Assembly: GCF_000003815.2 (NCBI RefSeq)
Contig: NC_049979.1
Coordinates: forward strand, 21,470,518-21,534,517
Source of the DNA: Branchiostoma floridae
Lineage: Eukaryota > Chordata > Leptocardii > Amphioxiformes > Branchiostomatidae
Direction: 5' to 3'
Length of the DNA stretch: 64,000 nucleotides
In this document: positions 39,301-48,723 of the stretch, in pieces
Layout of the letters: each line of letters opens with the position of its first letter
Position numbering within the stretch: position 1 is the stretch's first letter
Translations under genes and position numbers: made by a program
The notes under the pieces: generated by a model
The model's database searches: none
The model's input: the letters and a program-made list of their open reading frames with translations, nothing else
What the model was told of the DNA's origin: nothing

Positions 39301-41399
39301 ATGCCATTTGCACCGATAGCTATCTACAACTAAAAAATCACGATAACTGCAGCATGTACACAATACAATATTTTAAAGCCAAAAGCCAAAAAAGGATAAG
39401 AAACTATCACAGGGTACCAGTTGCCATGTGACAACCCACGTACTTCCACAAGAAAGTTGTACCCAGAACTGAATCGGCATGTCCCTATTTTATCTGAATT
39501 CTTACCCAACAGCTGCACCTGTCTATCACAGAACATATATCGTCTTCTTTACGAAATTACTTTCCTTTTAAGCAATGCACTACTTTAGGCGTCCATTTTT
39601 CACCAAGGGACGTGAATATTGTATGGATTAACCATTATGGTTTGTTCATGCTGTGAAACAGATGACGGTGTTTAAGGGAGGATTATGATACTTTTATTAT
39701 TCCATTTACGCCCATATGGACACGGCCATCACTTCGTGCGGCGCACATCCAGTCCTGTATGATTTGTATTAATAGCCGGGCACTAATAATTTACGAATTG
39801 TGAATGCTCCGATGATTTTTACGCTGTAATAACTCCAGCTACTGCGGAACAAGTAGCAGACAGCCCTTACAAATCATGTTAACTGAGCTATGGTGAGTGA
39901 TTCTGGGATGCGTTCCAAAGAGCACGCCTTAAAGTTAGTTTCATTACTGTGGACATCTTTCGAAACATATAATTAATCACGAACAGACCCAATGCGTGCA
40001 CATACTTGACCTCATATCATTCCAATCTCGTCAAATTCTGATTTGACATAACATCCACTATCATAATTCCACCGGGTGCCATTATACCGCCACCTCAAAA
40101 AAACATTGGTATAGAGATCTTCCCAAGATTGTTTTGAACACAGAATGTTAAATGTCTTAAATGTAATACATTTCAGATATTTAGGTGCTGAAGACAATCT
40201 TGAGAAGGCCTCTATAACAACGTTTTTTGAGGTGGTGGTATAATGACACCCGGTGGAATTTTGATAGTCGATGTTATGTCAAATCAGAATTTGATTGACA
40301 CATGGAGGAATTATGAGAATGTATGTTACAAAACTATAGACGGCATTCGTTCAAACCCCTGTAGAAAGCTCGAACTAAGATGCCCTACCCAGGATTGAAC
40401 CGGGGTCTCACAGGGACAAACTAAAAAAAAGAAAGAATCAAAACAGGGACCAGGCTGTTATGCTTCTACCAGCTAATTGGAGTAAACAAACGTTTTATTT
40501 ATGGATAAAAATATTCGTAAATATTCGAAATTTAATATTTTGTCACGTTTCACAAAAGTCTAGGCTACAACTTTTAAAAGACATTTTACAGATCAACAAC
40601 CACAAGTATCAAAAGTAATTCATTTTTCAATGAGGTTCAATCCTAATCCATGAAAAGTATTCGTCATGCCAAAAGCACTTAATGATTGTATTTATTACTC
40701 ATTACAGATTGTGCCGATGTGAGAACGCGAAACAAACTCAACGGGGTCTACCCCACCTGGCCCAAGAATGTCAGCAGCGCCCTTTATGTGTACTGTGACC
40801 AGACCACGCAGGGGGGCGGCTGGACTGTCATTCAGCGTCGCGTAGACGGCAGCGTCGACTTCTTCCGAAACTGGACGGATTATCGGGACGGATTCGGAGA
40901 TCTTAACGACGAGTTCTGGCTCGGAAACGAGAATTTATACATCATAACCTCCCAGAAAATGTACAGACTGAGGATTGAGCTGGAAGACTGGGATGGGATC
41001 CGGAAGTACGCAGAATATTCCTTCATGAGCGTGGATTCGGAGATGGAAGACTATAGGTTAAGACTGGGAGCTTACGTTGGAAACGCAGGGGATTCCATGT
41101 CCGCGACCAACACCACCCATGGATGGGACATCTTCAAGCGAAACCTGAATAACATGACCTTCAGCACTAAGGACAGGGACAACGATAATTCCCTGGATAG
41201 CTGCGCCCGGCTGTACAAAGGGGGGTGGTGGTACAACAGCTGCTACAACGCCAATCTGAACGGGAAGTACTACAACACAGGTGGACGGGCGTATGATAGT
41301 GACTTGCAGGACGGCATTGAGTGGTTTACATGGAAGGGTTGGTACTATTCACTGAAGTCGGTATCTATGAAATTACGTCCTGTCGATTTTTTACCTTAA
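24159..41399 (+). CDS. FIBCD1-like type II transmembrane fibrinogen-related domain protein (four exons)
   Basis: Spliced from 24159-24378, 35958-36128, 38347-38664 and 40708-41399 into 466 codons plus a stop. All junctions are GT-AG and phase 1, and the frame stays open throughout. Residues 1-113 are a hydrophilic cytoplasmic tail without a signal peptide. Residues 108-112 are basic (RRRLR) just before a transmembrane helix at about 114-135. Residues 136-225 form a leucine-rich coiled-coil stalk. The fibrinogen-related domain runs from C238 to about 463. It has cysteines C238, C266, C402 and C415 (expected pairs C238-C266 and C402-C415), the GGGWTVIQRR signature at 272-281, a D392/D394 calcium-site loop and the GGWWY motif at 408-412. 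Sequons occur at N191, N257, N291, N371 and N385. Order and length match vertebrate FIBCD1 (about 461 residues), a tetrameric plasma-membrane receptor for chitin and other acetylated ligands. Orthology is inferred; amphioxus has many fibrinogen-domain proteins, and another ficolin- or angiopoietin-like receptor is possible. Confidence 0.88.
25640..26000. mobile_element. Degraded MITE pieces, TTTCCACTAGG family, inverted pair
   Basis: One right end (ATCGCCGTCTAGTTGAAAGGG, about 25750-25770) is followed by a second fragment with GCACTGCGAC, AATACACAAAG and GGTCGCAAC blocks (25790-25970). These match the interior of the copies at 3729 and 46633. No clean ends or target duplication remain. Confidence 0.45.
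28690..28980. repeat. TG-rich degenerate microsatellite
   Basis: About 290 bases of interrupted TG/TTTG/TGCG steps. Alternating purine-pyrimidine runs can adopt Z-DNA. Frames encoding long HTNTHTQT or CVCVFVC runs on either strand are artefacts of this composition. Confidence 0.9.
29600..29745 (+). mobile_element. LINE-like 3' tail fragment (intron 1)
   Basis: GAAGCTGGTGTGTTACGCTG then CGGCGGTTATACCGGCC matches the tail at 5565-5600 in the same orientation. The long minus-strand open frame over 29458-29910 runs antisense to this repeat and is not taken as a gene. Confidence 0.45.
33225..33455 (+). mobile_element. SINE body copy (intron 1)
   Basis: Has CCCCTAGGAACGGTACTTTG, CCTCACTTTATTCAGGC, AATGAGTACCTAGCTTCGGT and GGAGGTCCCGTAGG in the family order. 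The upstream sequence is too diverged to show an A box. Confidence 0.55.
35545..35680. repeat. GC-ended short repeat (intron 1)
   Basis: GGGGCCCGGCCGGGTAGCTT, then GGGAACAAAAAGT at 35556-35586, closely matches the complement of the left arm at 1108-1145. The element ends near CCCGACCGGGCTCCGG. It has no coding content. Confidence 0.6.
35958..36128 (+). CDS. Exon 2: juxtamembrane tail and most of the transmembrane helix
   Basis: 171 bases, phase 1 at both ends, preceded by a polypyrimidine tract and CAG and followed by a GT at 36129. It encodes residues 74-130 plus one base. The segment has a lysine/proline-rich stretch (about 94-104), cysteines C81 and C107, then CRRRLRT and the hydrophobic run MCVVILWVILLGLTGFT. 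Basic residues on the N-terminal side of the helix fit an N-in, C-out type II orientation. C107 and C115 flank the membrane entry and could be palmitoylated, which is inference. Confidence 0.85.
37686..37936. mobile_element. MITE, TTTCCACTAGG family, copy 2 (intron 2)
   Basis: 251 bases flanked on both sides by TAA (37683-37685, 37937-37939). The left end is GGCCCCATTTCCACTAGG; the right end is the complement of TACCCCCTTTCCACTAGG. Both are followed inward by CGGCG or CGGTG and by a TCTCTCTGCGACCT block. It has no coding capacity. The TAA duplication suggests PIF/Harbinger-type mobilisation. Confidence 0.75.
38150..38275. repeat. Foldback element (intron 2)
   Basis: Arms of about 47 bases, TTTTTACACAACCATTGCTT onward and the complement of TTTTTACACGACCATTGCTC onward, separated by about 30 bases. 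Both contain TTCACACCGAC and TTTCGGTG. A related half-element (GGTCACCGAGACGTCGGCTT) is at about 43210-43235. It ends about 70 bases before the exon 3 acceptor. Confidence 0.75.
38347..38664 (+). CDS. Exon 3: end of the membrane helix and coiled-coil stalk
   Basis: 318 bases, phase 1 at both ends, acceptor CTCTCTCCAG at 38346 and donor GTAGCT at 38665. It completes the membrane helix (AWLYF, 131-135). It then encodes a charged, leucine-repeat stalk (about 136-225) with heptad-like spacing, for example L140, L147, L158, L161, L168, L175 and L179. C227 and C233 sit between the stalk and the fibrinogen domain and are candidates for inter-chain disulfides in an oligomer. N191-V-T is a potential glycosylation site. 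Confidence 0.88.
40031..40294. repeat. Large foldback repeat (intron 3)
   Basis: Two arms of about 110 bases with roughly 90 percent complementarity and a central spacer of about 45 bases. The outer ends are TCAAATTCTGATTTGACATA and TATGTCAAATCAGAATTTGA. Inner landmarks are TTCCACCGGGTG/CACCCGGTGGAA and GCCACCTCAAAAAA/TTTTTTGAGGTGGT. Transcribed as part of the pre-mRNA, it could form a long hairpin about 410 bases before exon 4. Confidence 0.82.
40360..40490 (-). mobile_element. tRNA-derived SINE head, minus strand (intron 3)
   Basis: On the minus strand, CCAATTAGCTGGTAGAAGC (A box region, about 40470-40485) precedes GGTTCAATCCTGGG (B box, about 40389-40402). The element is short and is followed by the foldback repeat ending at 40294. 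It lies about 220 bases from the acceptor of the fibrinogen exon. Confidence 0.6.
40708..41399 (+). CDS. Exon 4: complete fibrinogen-related domain and stop
   Basis: 692 bases including the stop codon, acceptor ATTACAG at 40707. The codon split with exon 3 gives Asp, so the domain opens RDCADV, the usual start of a fibrinogen C-terminal domain. The whole domain of about 229 residues is in one exon with no break. Visible family hallmarks are YCDQTTQGGGWTVIQRRVDG (265-284), FRNWTDYRDGFGD (289-301), EFWLGNENL (305-313), the acidic loop KDRDND (391-396), GGWWY (408-412), NLNGKYY (419-425) and the C-terminal MKLRP (457-461). Base composition is clearly more GC-rich than the surrounding introns. 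Confidence 0.95.
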
Positions 41400-41711
41400 A
41401 ATGTTTGGGCTAGACGTGTGAGTGCAACTACCTTTAGGGTATCGACAAAAGTGCCTTCTATTTCTTTGTGACGCCAAATTGACATATCTTGATAGAAGAT
41501 AAGAATGATGTGCGAATGAATGAAAAACGAACATCCATGCTTGATATCGTGATATGTGTTATGGCGAGCAAACGAAGCAATGTCCAAGAAGAGATTGTCA
41601 GAGGTCTATGTTATCTTAGAGGTAAGTATATATATGCAATTGGAAATCTTTAAGGGACGTCTTTGAAGAAACACTTTTTTAAAACTTAGGCAATGGCAAT
41701 TGAATTTTATG

Positions 41712-42243
41712 GATGACATCCTCTGCAGATCAAAATTTCATGAAAAAGGGCAAGAAAAAAAGATGGGAGATAGTCAAGATTTTCAAGAATAGACAGCATA
41801 AACGTTGTATCAAGAAATTAAGGGATAGAATAAAGTATCACAGTATAACAAGATTTGAGGGGATAAAATGTAATATCACAGCCAACTCCTTTATGTATTT
41901 ATTCTTTAGAGCGCAAGTCACACTAGTGTGATGATAGACTGGTATTACTTACCAAGTTGACAACTACATTCATGGCTAAGAATCGGTGTCACTTTTACTA
42001 TTTAACTGTAATTTTACTAACTGTAATTTTACTTCTACAACCACAACTATGGTAACATGTTCCTCGCTAGTGTGACTTTTACAAGTAAAATGAAGGCTAC
42101 CACATGATACATTTTTTTTTTCATATTGGTACTTCCTCGTCATGTTGACCATCTCCGGAAGGGAAAAAAAGTCTGTTTATTAAATCAGGCGAAAATTAAT
42201 GAGCTCACTGATGTCATCCATAAAATTTACCTACTATGGCCTT
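41712..42243. repeat. Dispersed repeat, family A, copy 2
   Basis: Starts GATGACATCCTCTGCAG. It shares with copy 1 the AAGATGGGA, AAACGTTGTA and AGACTGGTA blocks, and the right end GATGTCATCCATAAAATTTA followed by TATGGCCT. It lies about 310 bases after the receptor stop codon and contains the first AATAAA. Confidence 0.65.
41829..41834 (+). terminator. Candidate poly(A) signal AATAAA
   Basis: This is the first AATAAA downstream of the receptor stop codon, about 430 bases away. It lies inside a dispersed repeat copy (41712-42243), so the repeat may supply the 3' end. A variant hexamer or a more distal signal cannot be excluded. Confidence 0.35.
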
Positions 42244-43773
42244 CCGTTATCATGGTAAGTTTTGAAGTATTGAAGTTTGTAAGACTAATAAACGGTGGTT
42301 ACAAGATCACCGTAAAGGTCAGACAGTAACATAAGATCCATTTCACAGTGGTAAAGATATAAACTGGACTTGCAATTTTGTCAGTATCTAAAACATCAGC
42401 TGAAAACAATGACGACAATATCAGATTTTTTAGACAAAAAACCATGGAGTTTATAACACAGGCAGATTTATATCGCAGTAGTACGGATTATAGCTACGTC
42501 TACGAGTGTTATTAGTTACAGTTGTATAATGTATGAGACGACTAACGAATCTATTCCCGTTCTCACCTACGGACCTAAGCTGACACCGCCAACAAAGCCT
42601 ACAAACGCCGGGAAATCATCCACATGTCCACTGCACGATTTCTATCTTTTAGCACACCGTAAAGAATGTTTAAACTGTGCTTAAACTTGATAATTGTTTT
42701 CTGCACAGTGATCACAGGTAGCTTAGATGATATGAGCAGTCAACAAACCTCTATTGAAAATAAGATTCATATATATAAACATATGCACCATTACGGCAAT
42801 CCGACTTCGAAAAAGGAAACACCACCGCCAAACTTGGACGCCGATGGTTTCAATCACCCATTAATATTTTCTGCAGTTTTTTCAGATAGCAAAGATTGTT
42901 TTCCTACATAACTAAGTGTTTGTTCAAGCGCGTGTTTTGATGACCATCTGTCACCTTCTTCAGGGCAATACTGGCTGGTTCTAAGCTTCGCTGCAAGATA
43001 TGTAATAGATTAGAATAAATCTATGTAGATAACAACACCTTTAACTACCCATAAACTACCTGAATATATATGAACCACCTATCTATGTGTAGTAGTACAA
43101 TACAAAGTACATATTTTACGTTTGGGACCGCATTTGTTAGCAGCGACACCTAGCGATAGCTGCAGTACGAACTTGATCCAATCGGTATTGCTCTGAGCAA
43201 GGCTACAGCAGGTCACCGAGACGTCGGCTTGGATAAAAGACTTGGTTGTCTACAAAGAACTTCGTTTGAATCCTTCTGTGGTGTATCTATAAAAATGATT
43301 ACACAAAATAAATCAAACATAATTGTTCAAAGTTGAACGTGAAAAGTATTTCTCAAATATGTCCCTGTTCAACGTATTCCCCGGGGTTATTCCACTTTGG
43401 CATGCTTTGTATATTGCTTGGAACTTTTGCGGACACAACTGAATAGATTCTTGATCGGATGCCAACACTCTCTTTTTATTGTGGCGCTAGATAAGATATC
43501 TTTTGGATATGCCGGGGTGCAAGGGTATGAAACAAATGAGCAATTGTTGGACTCGTTGTACAATCGAGTATAGCCTTGTAGTTTTTTATGTTATTCTTGT
43601 TTCCACTTTATGAATAGTCCTGGAACACGCTGACAAACGTACGAGAACTTTGCTTAATCGATGAACATACAACGCTCTGACAATATCTTAAAACCGTAAT
43701 GCAATATTATCTTACGGTGGTTACATATGGAATGACATGACAGTAGTCTACAATTACGAAAGTATATAATGTC
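42244..43773. other. Intergenic, nothing recognised apart from a foldback relic
   Basis: AT-rich. The decayed foldback copy at 43155-43255 is the only structured part seen. Confidence 0.5.
43155..43255. repeat. Diverged relative of the CACCGAAACGTCGGTG foldback
   Basis: GGTCACCGAGACGTCGGCTT and GGATAAAAGACTTGGTTGTC repeat the order of the right arm at 38226-38275. The partner arm is weak, so this is a decayed copy. Confidence 0.4.
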
Positions 43774-43776
43774 TTA

Positions 43777-44347
43777 GGCCCCGTTCATGATGCAAAAATT
43801 AATGCGGATGCATCCGCATTTTTGGCCGAAGCGGATAAATTTCTCATCATGAATGCTCCGAAACAGATTTGATGCGGATTTTTCGGGACCACCTCGGGAG
43901 GTGGATTTGAAACGGATTTTTTAAATCCGCATTTGCGAACTGTCATCATGAACGCAAATGCGGCGTGAATCCGCATTACATCCGGGTAACGTGGGGTCAA
44001 AGTTCGCGCCGTGACGCGGGAAACTGTGAAATTTTAGCGGTCACCATGGCCGCATCTCACTGCAGCCAGGCCAAGGCACAAAACCTTTCGTCGTTGCCGC
44101 CTCGTACGTTCCCTTCCGCGGGCACACAGCATTTTCAGGAAAAACACTAACAACAACAGCTGGGGATCCGCCATCTTTTTCGCAATGTTCTGTTGTTGCG
44201 TAATGTTCTAATTCCCTGACGCGGATCTGAAACGGATTGCCCGTTGGCATCGTGGACACAAAATGTAAACCGTTTGCATGCGGATCATGATCGGATGGAC
44301 GCACATGCGGATGCATCCGCATTAATTTTTGCATCATGAACGGGGCC
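43777..44347. mobile_element. Harbinger-like MITE with perfect 43-bp TIRs
   Basis: 571 bases. The ends 43777-43819 and 44305-44347 are exact reverse complements over 43 bases, beginning GGCCCCGTTCATGATGC. The inner 18 bases of each TIR (ATGCGGATGCATCCGCAT) are themselves palindromic. TTA flanks both sides (43774-43776, 44348-44350). The interior repeats ATCCGCATTT/AAATGCGG blocks. There is no transposase. A 3-base TTA duplication fits PIF/Harbinger. Identical TIRs suggest a fairly recent insertion. Confidence 0.88.
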
Positions 44348-44350
44348 TTA

Positions 44351-46632
44351 GAATACCCGTATTGCACATTAATGAAAAATTTATACCTGTAAAAACTCAA
44401 CTTGAGAAAGGTTTTTCTAACGGTATTACTTTAGCCGGACTTTTGGTTTTGTACTGTTACGGTAGTACTTGTGTGTGTGTGAGTGTGATTCCAACTAAAT
44501 GTATAATAAACTTCTTTCATCATGTCTTCTGATAGCCCTGTATCAATGACGAAAAGTAGATGATACTTGACTAGACTTACAGATAGACGAGCTGGTTTGT
44601 CAAATGGTACTCACTAGAAATACTGATATTAATAAATGGACAATTTTTACTCAATTGCATCTCTGTTGGCAAGTCTATTTCTCTGTCTTATTGATTGAAC
44701 TGTTTATATCTACTGATGATTAGGAAGAAAAAACATTCAAGCCACGAGCACGTGGACATTTTTGTTGCGACTAATGTAGCAAGTGTCAGGATTGGTGCTG
44801 GTCACCATACATATGAATCTATTCAACTAATAATAAACAGATTAGTAGTCTGTTGGGCTAGACGATGTGAAGGTAAACACTATATGTATTTGCCTGAAAT
44901 TGTTACATTTCAAGTTCCTACTTTCTAGTTACTCTGGCTTGCAATTTGCGTCAACGCCGCGCCGTGGGCGTCAGTGATAACCCTTTACCATCCGCCTACT
45001 TCACCATGAGTATACACATCCTGCCTCAGCTGAAAATGTACATCTAATTGAACGACGCGAAGCAACTGGTAATGCCTGGAAGATGCAATCAGCGGAGTTG
45101 TTGGACCCTCGTACCCGGGAGACACCTGCCTTCAGACAGATAAGATATAATGGAAACCGGTTCCTGCTTGAGCTATAAAGAGATTACAAAATGATAGATA
45201 GAAGACGTCAAGAGCATCTCTGAACTGTCTAGCTGGTGTGAAGTGTGATGAATTGGGTCCATTGTTATGCATTTAGTCTTACAGGCATCCGGAATATCGC
45301 AAAAGGCTCAAGTCTTCCGTTACTAGTATTTCAAAGCGCTGGTGTAGCAGTTGGAGCTTTCCGTGTCCAGGCTTTGAATGCATACGTAGTACAATATGCT
45401 GACTATTTGCCACATAGAGTGATAATCATTGATCGACGTCTTTCAGAGTTGATATAGTATTATCTTAGCGCTGTCTAGATTTATCTTCTGTCGACAGAGT
45501 TAACGTGTATCATAAATCTTCTGGAATGAAACAGATGGAAATTACAAGGTAGGTGGTACGGTAAAAGGTATGAGAGTCCACCCGAGCATGGAGCACCCTA
45601 TGGGGTACATACGTTCCGTTACACGTTCCGGTTTGTGGCAGCAACTTTTCATGTTAAATTGCATTTTCAACTGCAAGAAATATGGTAATATTCAATGACA
45701 AGACGCTAATTTTTTTGCATTGTGAGCAATATAAAGTGAGCACGGTGCACGTGACTAGCATATAGAAATCATATAACCGTGAACATCAAATAAAATACAA
45801 TACCTCCCCGTAAACTAGTAGCCTCTTCCATTGACCTTATGACCTGGAATGTCTGTCAGCTGTCAGCCGATGTTCATTAATGACTAGTTCTACCACCTCT
45901 GAACTCTTTTTCCTGTCGTTTTCGGAAGCCAGACATTTCCCTTCATTTCCTGACCCTCTGTGGTGACATGTGACTATATATATAGCGCATGAACATAAAT
46001 GAATTTTTGAAACACATGCATATAAAAAGACACCGAAAGCAATATCTCCGTACACGGAAGTTCAAATAAGAAGGCTATTTGTTGAAATAACATAGCCTTG
46101 GCCCAACAGCTGGGTCTGATGATAAAATATCATTTAGGCTGTGATGATACTCATTTCACTTCGTTCTCCTTGCGCCCCGGTAACCCGCGATCCGTAATCC
46201 CCCCTCCCCCTTCACGCAGTCATACCACCTACTGGAAATGATTTCGTCATGCCGTCAAGAATGCAAGATGGAAGTGTTGCAGAGATCCCTTGGAGAATTT
46301 TCTCTTTATCTCAGCAGTTTGAATGTTATTTCATGCGTGCATTTATGGTGGTAATTGCGACAATTATCTGTACGGTATCTTCTCATTCGCAATTCTAACG
46401 GTGTCGGTAATGGCGCATAATGCTGCCTGCGATGAAAATGAATTGGTAGATTAACGAACCTGCAAATTTCGAAATGTCACTGAGGACGTTAAAAGTACCC
46501 TAGCCCTATCTCTGCAAGGGAGCTGTTGTGATGCTTCTGTGGAAAAGAATTGGTTAAACGCTATGCATCTGAATACTGCAATCTGTTATAAGCAGGGGGC
46601 GCTGCAATAACCCCTCTGAGACTAAGCCCACC
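44351..46632. other. Intergenic, nothing firm
   Basis: AT-rich with a diverged dispersed repeat at 45729-45990. Short frames here have no domain features. Confidence 0.5.
45729..45990. repeat. Dispersed repeat, member of a pair
   Basis: Shares GTGACTAGC..ATGGAAAT-like sequence and TCTGTCAGCTGTCAGCC with 51935-52095 in the same order. Diverged; ends undefined. Confidence 0.4.
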
Positions 46633-47085
46633 TTCCCACTAGAAGGCGAGCACTGAGCGACTGCATTGTACGACCCCTGATGTCATATTTTAAATATGAT
46701 GTAAGGTGTAAAGGTATGATTTAAAAGAATAACAAATACACAAAGCGTAAGGGCGCGGTCACATAGGCCGTGCGATCGTCGTGTGATTTTGATACCATAG
46801 AATTTTTCAAGCAGGTCGTCACAGAATCAACAACCGACATGGATCCCAAACAGCATATTGTGTAGCAAGACAGTTGAACTTTGCAGGATACGTACATTTT
46901 GGTCCTCCAACATGCCTGATATTAGGGATGGTCCGACGATCGCACGACCTTTGTGACTGCACCTTCAACAAACTTCTCTATATGATCCGTTAAGTGATTT
47001 GTGAAATATATTAGTCGCTCAGCGGTCACAGTGAAGTCGCCGTGCAGTCGCAACGTGGTCGCAGCCTCTGATGGAAAGGTGACGT
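46633..47085. mobile_element. MITE, TTTCCACTAGG-like, interrupted by another MITE
   Basis: The left end, AAGCCCACCTTCCCACTAGAAGGCG, starts near 46633; its main blocks are CCCAC, TTCCCACTAG and AGGCG. The inner AAATACACAAAGCG block is cut at 46750. The family sequence resumes after 46963 and ends GGTCGCAGCCTCTGATGGAA near 47058-47077. The gap is filled by the element at 46751-46963. Confidence 0.5.
46751..46963. mobile_element. Nested MITE with GATCGCACGAC-type inverted ends
   Basis: Left end GGGCGCGGTCACATAGGCCG, then TGCGATCGTCG. Right end GTCCGACGATCGCACGACCT, then TTGTGACTGCACC. The inverted ends span about 30 bases with a few mismatches. A third copy of the right end (ACGACGATCGCACGACGATT) lies at about 47243-47265, so the neighbourhood is composite. 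No clear target duplication is visible. Confidence 0.6.
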
Positions 47086-47752
47086 AGCGTCGTGGGCACA
47101 TTAGTCGTAGATAGTCGTAGATAGTCGTGCGAAGTCGAGAAGGGATTTTCAAGCCTGTCACTGTCAAGTATCAGAGGCAGACAACTGAATTTTGTACCAG
47201 ACGTTCACGGCTACCCCAAGAATTCACTTAGTCTGCAATCCTACGACGATCGCACGACGATTATGACCCAGACCTGAGGTTGGTACTGACGTCACAGTGT
47301 AACGGCGAAACACGGTTTAACGGAGAGCCATCAGCAAACTATGCCTTCATGTGTTCCCAAGGGGGACACTTACATCACTGCAATCTACCACCCGGGGATG
47401 AGGTCACAGACCCTTAGGCCAAGTTCTGACGTAGGCAAGGAGCAGCAAAGATTGGCACTGTGTAATATCGTCGTTATACTTTTTTTGTACCGGAGGTGTT
47501 AACGACGAACAATTCTGGCAGGGCGCGATTGCTACAGAGGTATCGCGATTTCACTCTACTGACCTTCAGCAGCCATAATCGCTCGAGTCGTTTTCAACAT
47601 TAATCCGAACCAGCCCAACACATTTTCTAATTCTACTACAGAAAACTGATGGTGTTATACAGTACGTATACATAGTTAGGCCCAGTTCACACACAGTAAA
47701 TTCTATGCGAATCACACACACACACATACACAAAAGGACAAAGTGTCTTTAA

Positions 47753-48723
47753 CCCTCAAGCACCCGACCTTTTTTGCGAATAAAATGACCGAGTGGGGTC
47801 CAAACGGACCCCAAAATGTTTTGTTCATAAAATCTCAGTACCATTTCTTATCGGCGATCTTTGTATATACATTGCTTCGTCAATGTAAGAGGAAGATTTT
47901 GAGATGTTAAGGTGTTGCTAATTCCAACTCATTATCATAATTTATGCAAAAGTTCAGAAGTCCCACGTTTTGCACTAAACCTATTCCGACCAGATAGGGG
48001 AATTTTGAGGCCCTCAGCAACATGTATGTCGCATAACTCATGAATGGCTAGAGCTAAAGCTACGAAACTTGGTGATTTATCACAAAATATTGCTTGCAAA
48101 AGTTTTTGGTCAATAAAGTACGTTTATCATTTTTGGGTGTTGCCATGGCAACCATATTCTAACAGGCATATTTCTGCCAAAATTTGACAATTTCAATTTA
48201 AACAAGGTTTTCTTGGTAAACTACACCTGTTTTCTGACAACAATTGAATTCTATGTAATTCAATGTAATTTTCATGACTTAGAATTTATAATTTATGCTA
48301 ATTTTATGACGTCATTGGTCAAAATCCAAGATGTCCGCCCTGATTAGGCAAATGACGTCATAATGTCGTCACATTACATGTTGATGACACAGAAATGTTT
48401 GTGATGATTTAGGTTTACATTCTTATTATTGTCTAAAAGTTTGGTAGTCATACTGTAAGTGGTTAAGGAGTTAGCCTCCAAAGTATGTTTTAAAAACTGC
48501 ACATTTTTGCTGGGGTCCGTTTGGACCCCAGAGGGACTGAACACAAACTTTCTTTATAATTTCCACATTATTGTACCAATCTTTCCGAAAACGTAGGAGA
48601 AGTTATAAGACATATTGACTGACACAGTCACGGAAGGATTTTTTCTTCAGATCAAAAATGTTCAAATGGCACTTCAAAATGTATGCCTGGGGTCCAAATG
48701 GACCCCACTCGGGTGTTTGAGGG
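47753..48723. mobile_element. piggyBac-like non-autonomous element with TTAA duplication
   Basis: 971 bases flanked by TTAA (47749-47752, 48724-48727). The ends are CCCTCAAGCACCCG and the complement of CCCTCAAACACCCG. Inside each end lies a self-complementary hairpin, TGGGGTCCAAACGGACCCCA on the left and TGGGGTCCAAATGGACCCCA on the right, with a third such hairpin near 48510. TTAA duplication plus CCC-starting TIRs is the piggyBac hallmark. No transposase frame is present. Confidence 0.82.

Larger units (their letters stand above)
38665..40707 (+). other. Intron 3 of the receptor gene
   Basis: 2,043 bases with GT-AG ends. It contains a large foldback repeat (40031-40294) followed by a minus-strand tRNA-derived SINE (about 40360-40490), both close to the acceptor of the fibrinogen exon. 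Nothing was recognised in 38670-40020. Confidence 0.8.

Noticed and set aside
43785-44400. Open frames on both strands within 43777-44347
   Set aside because: They lie inside a MITE with perfect TIRs; no transposase motif.
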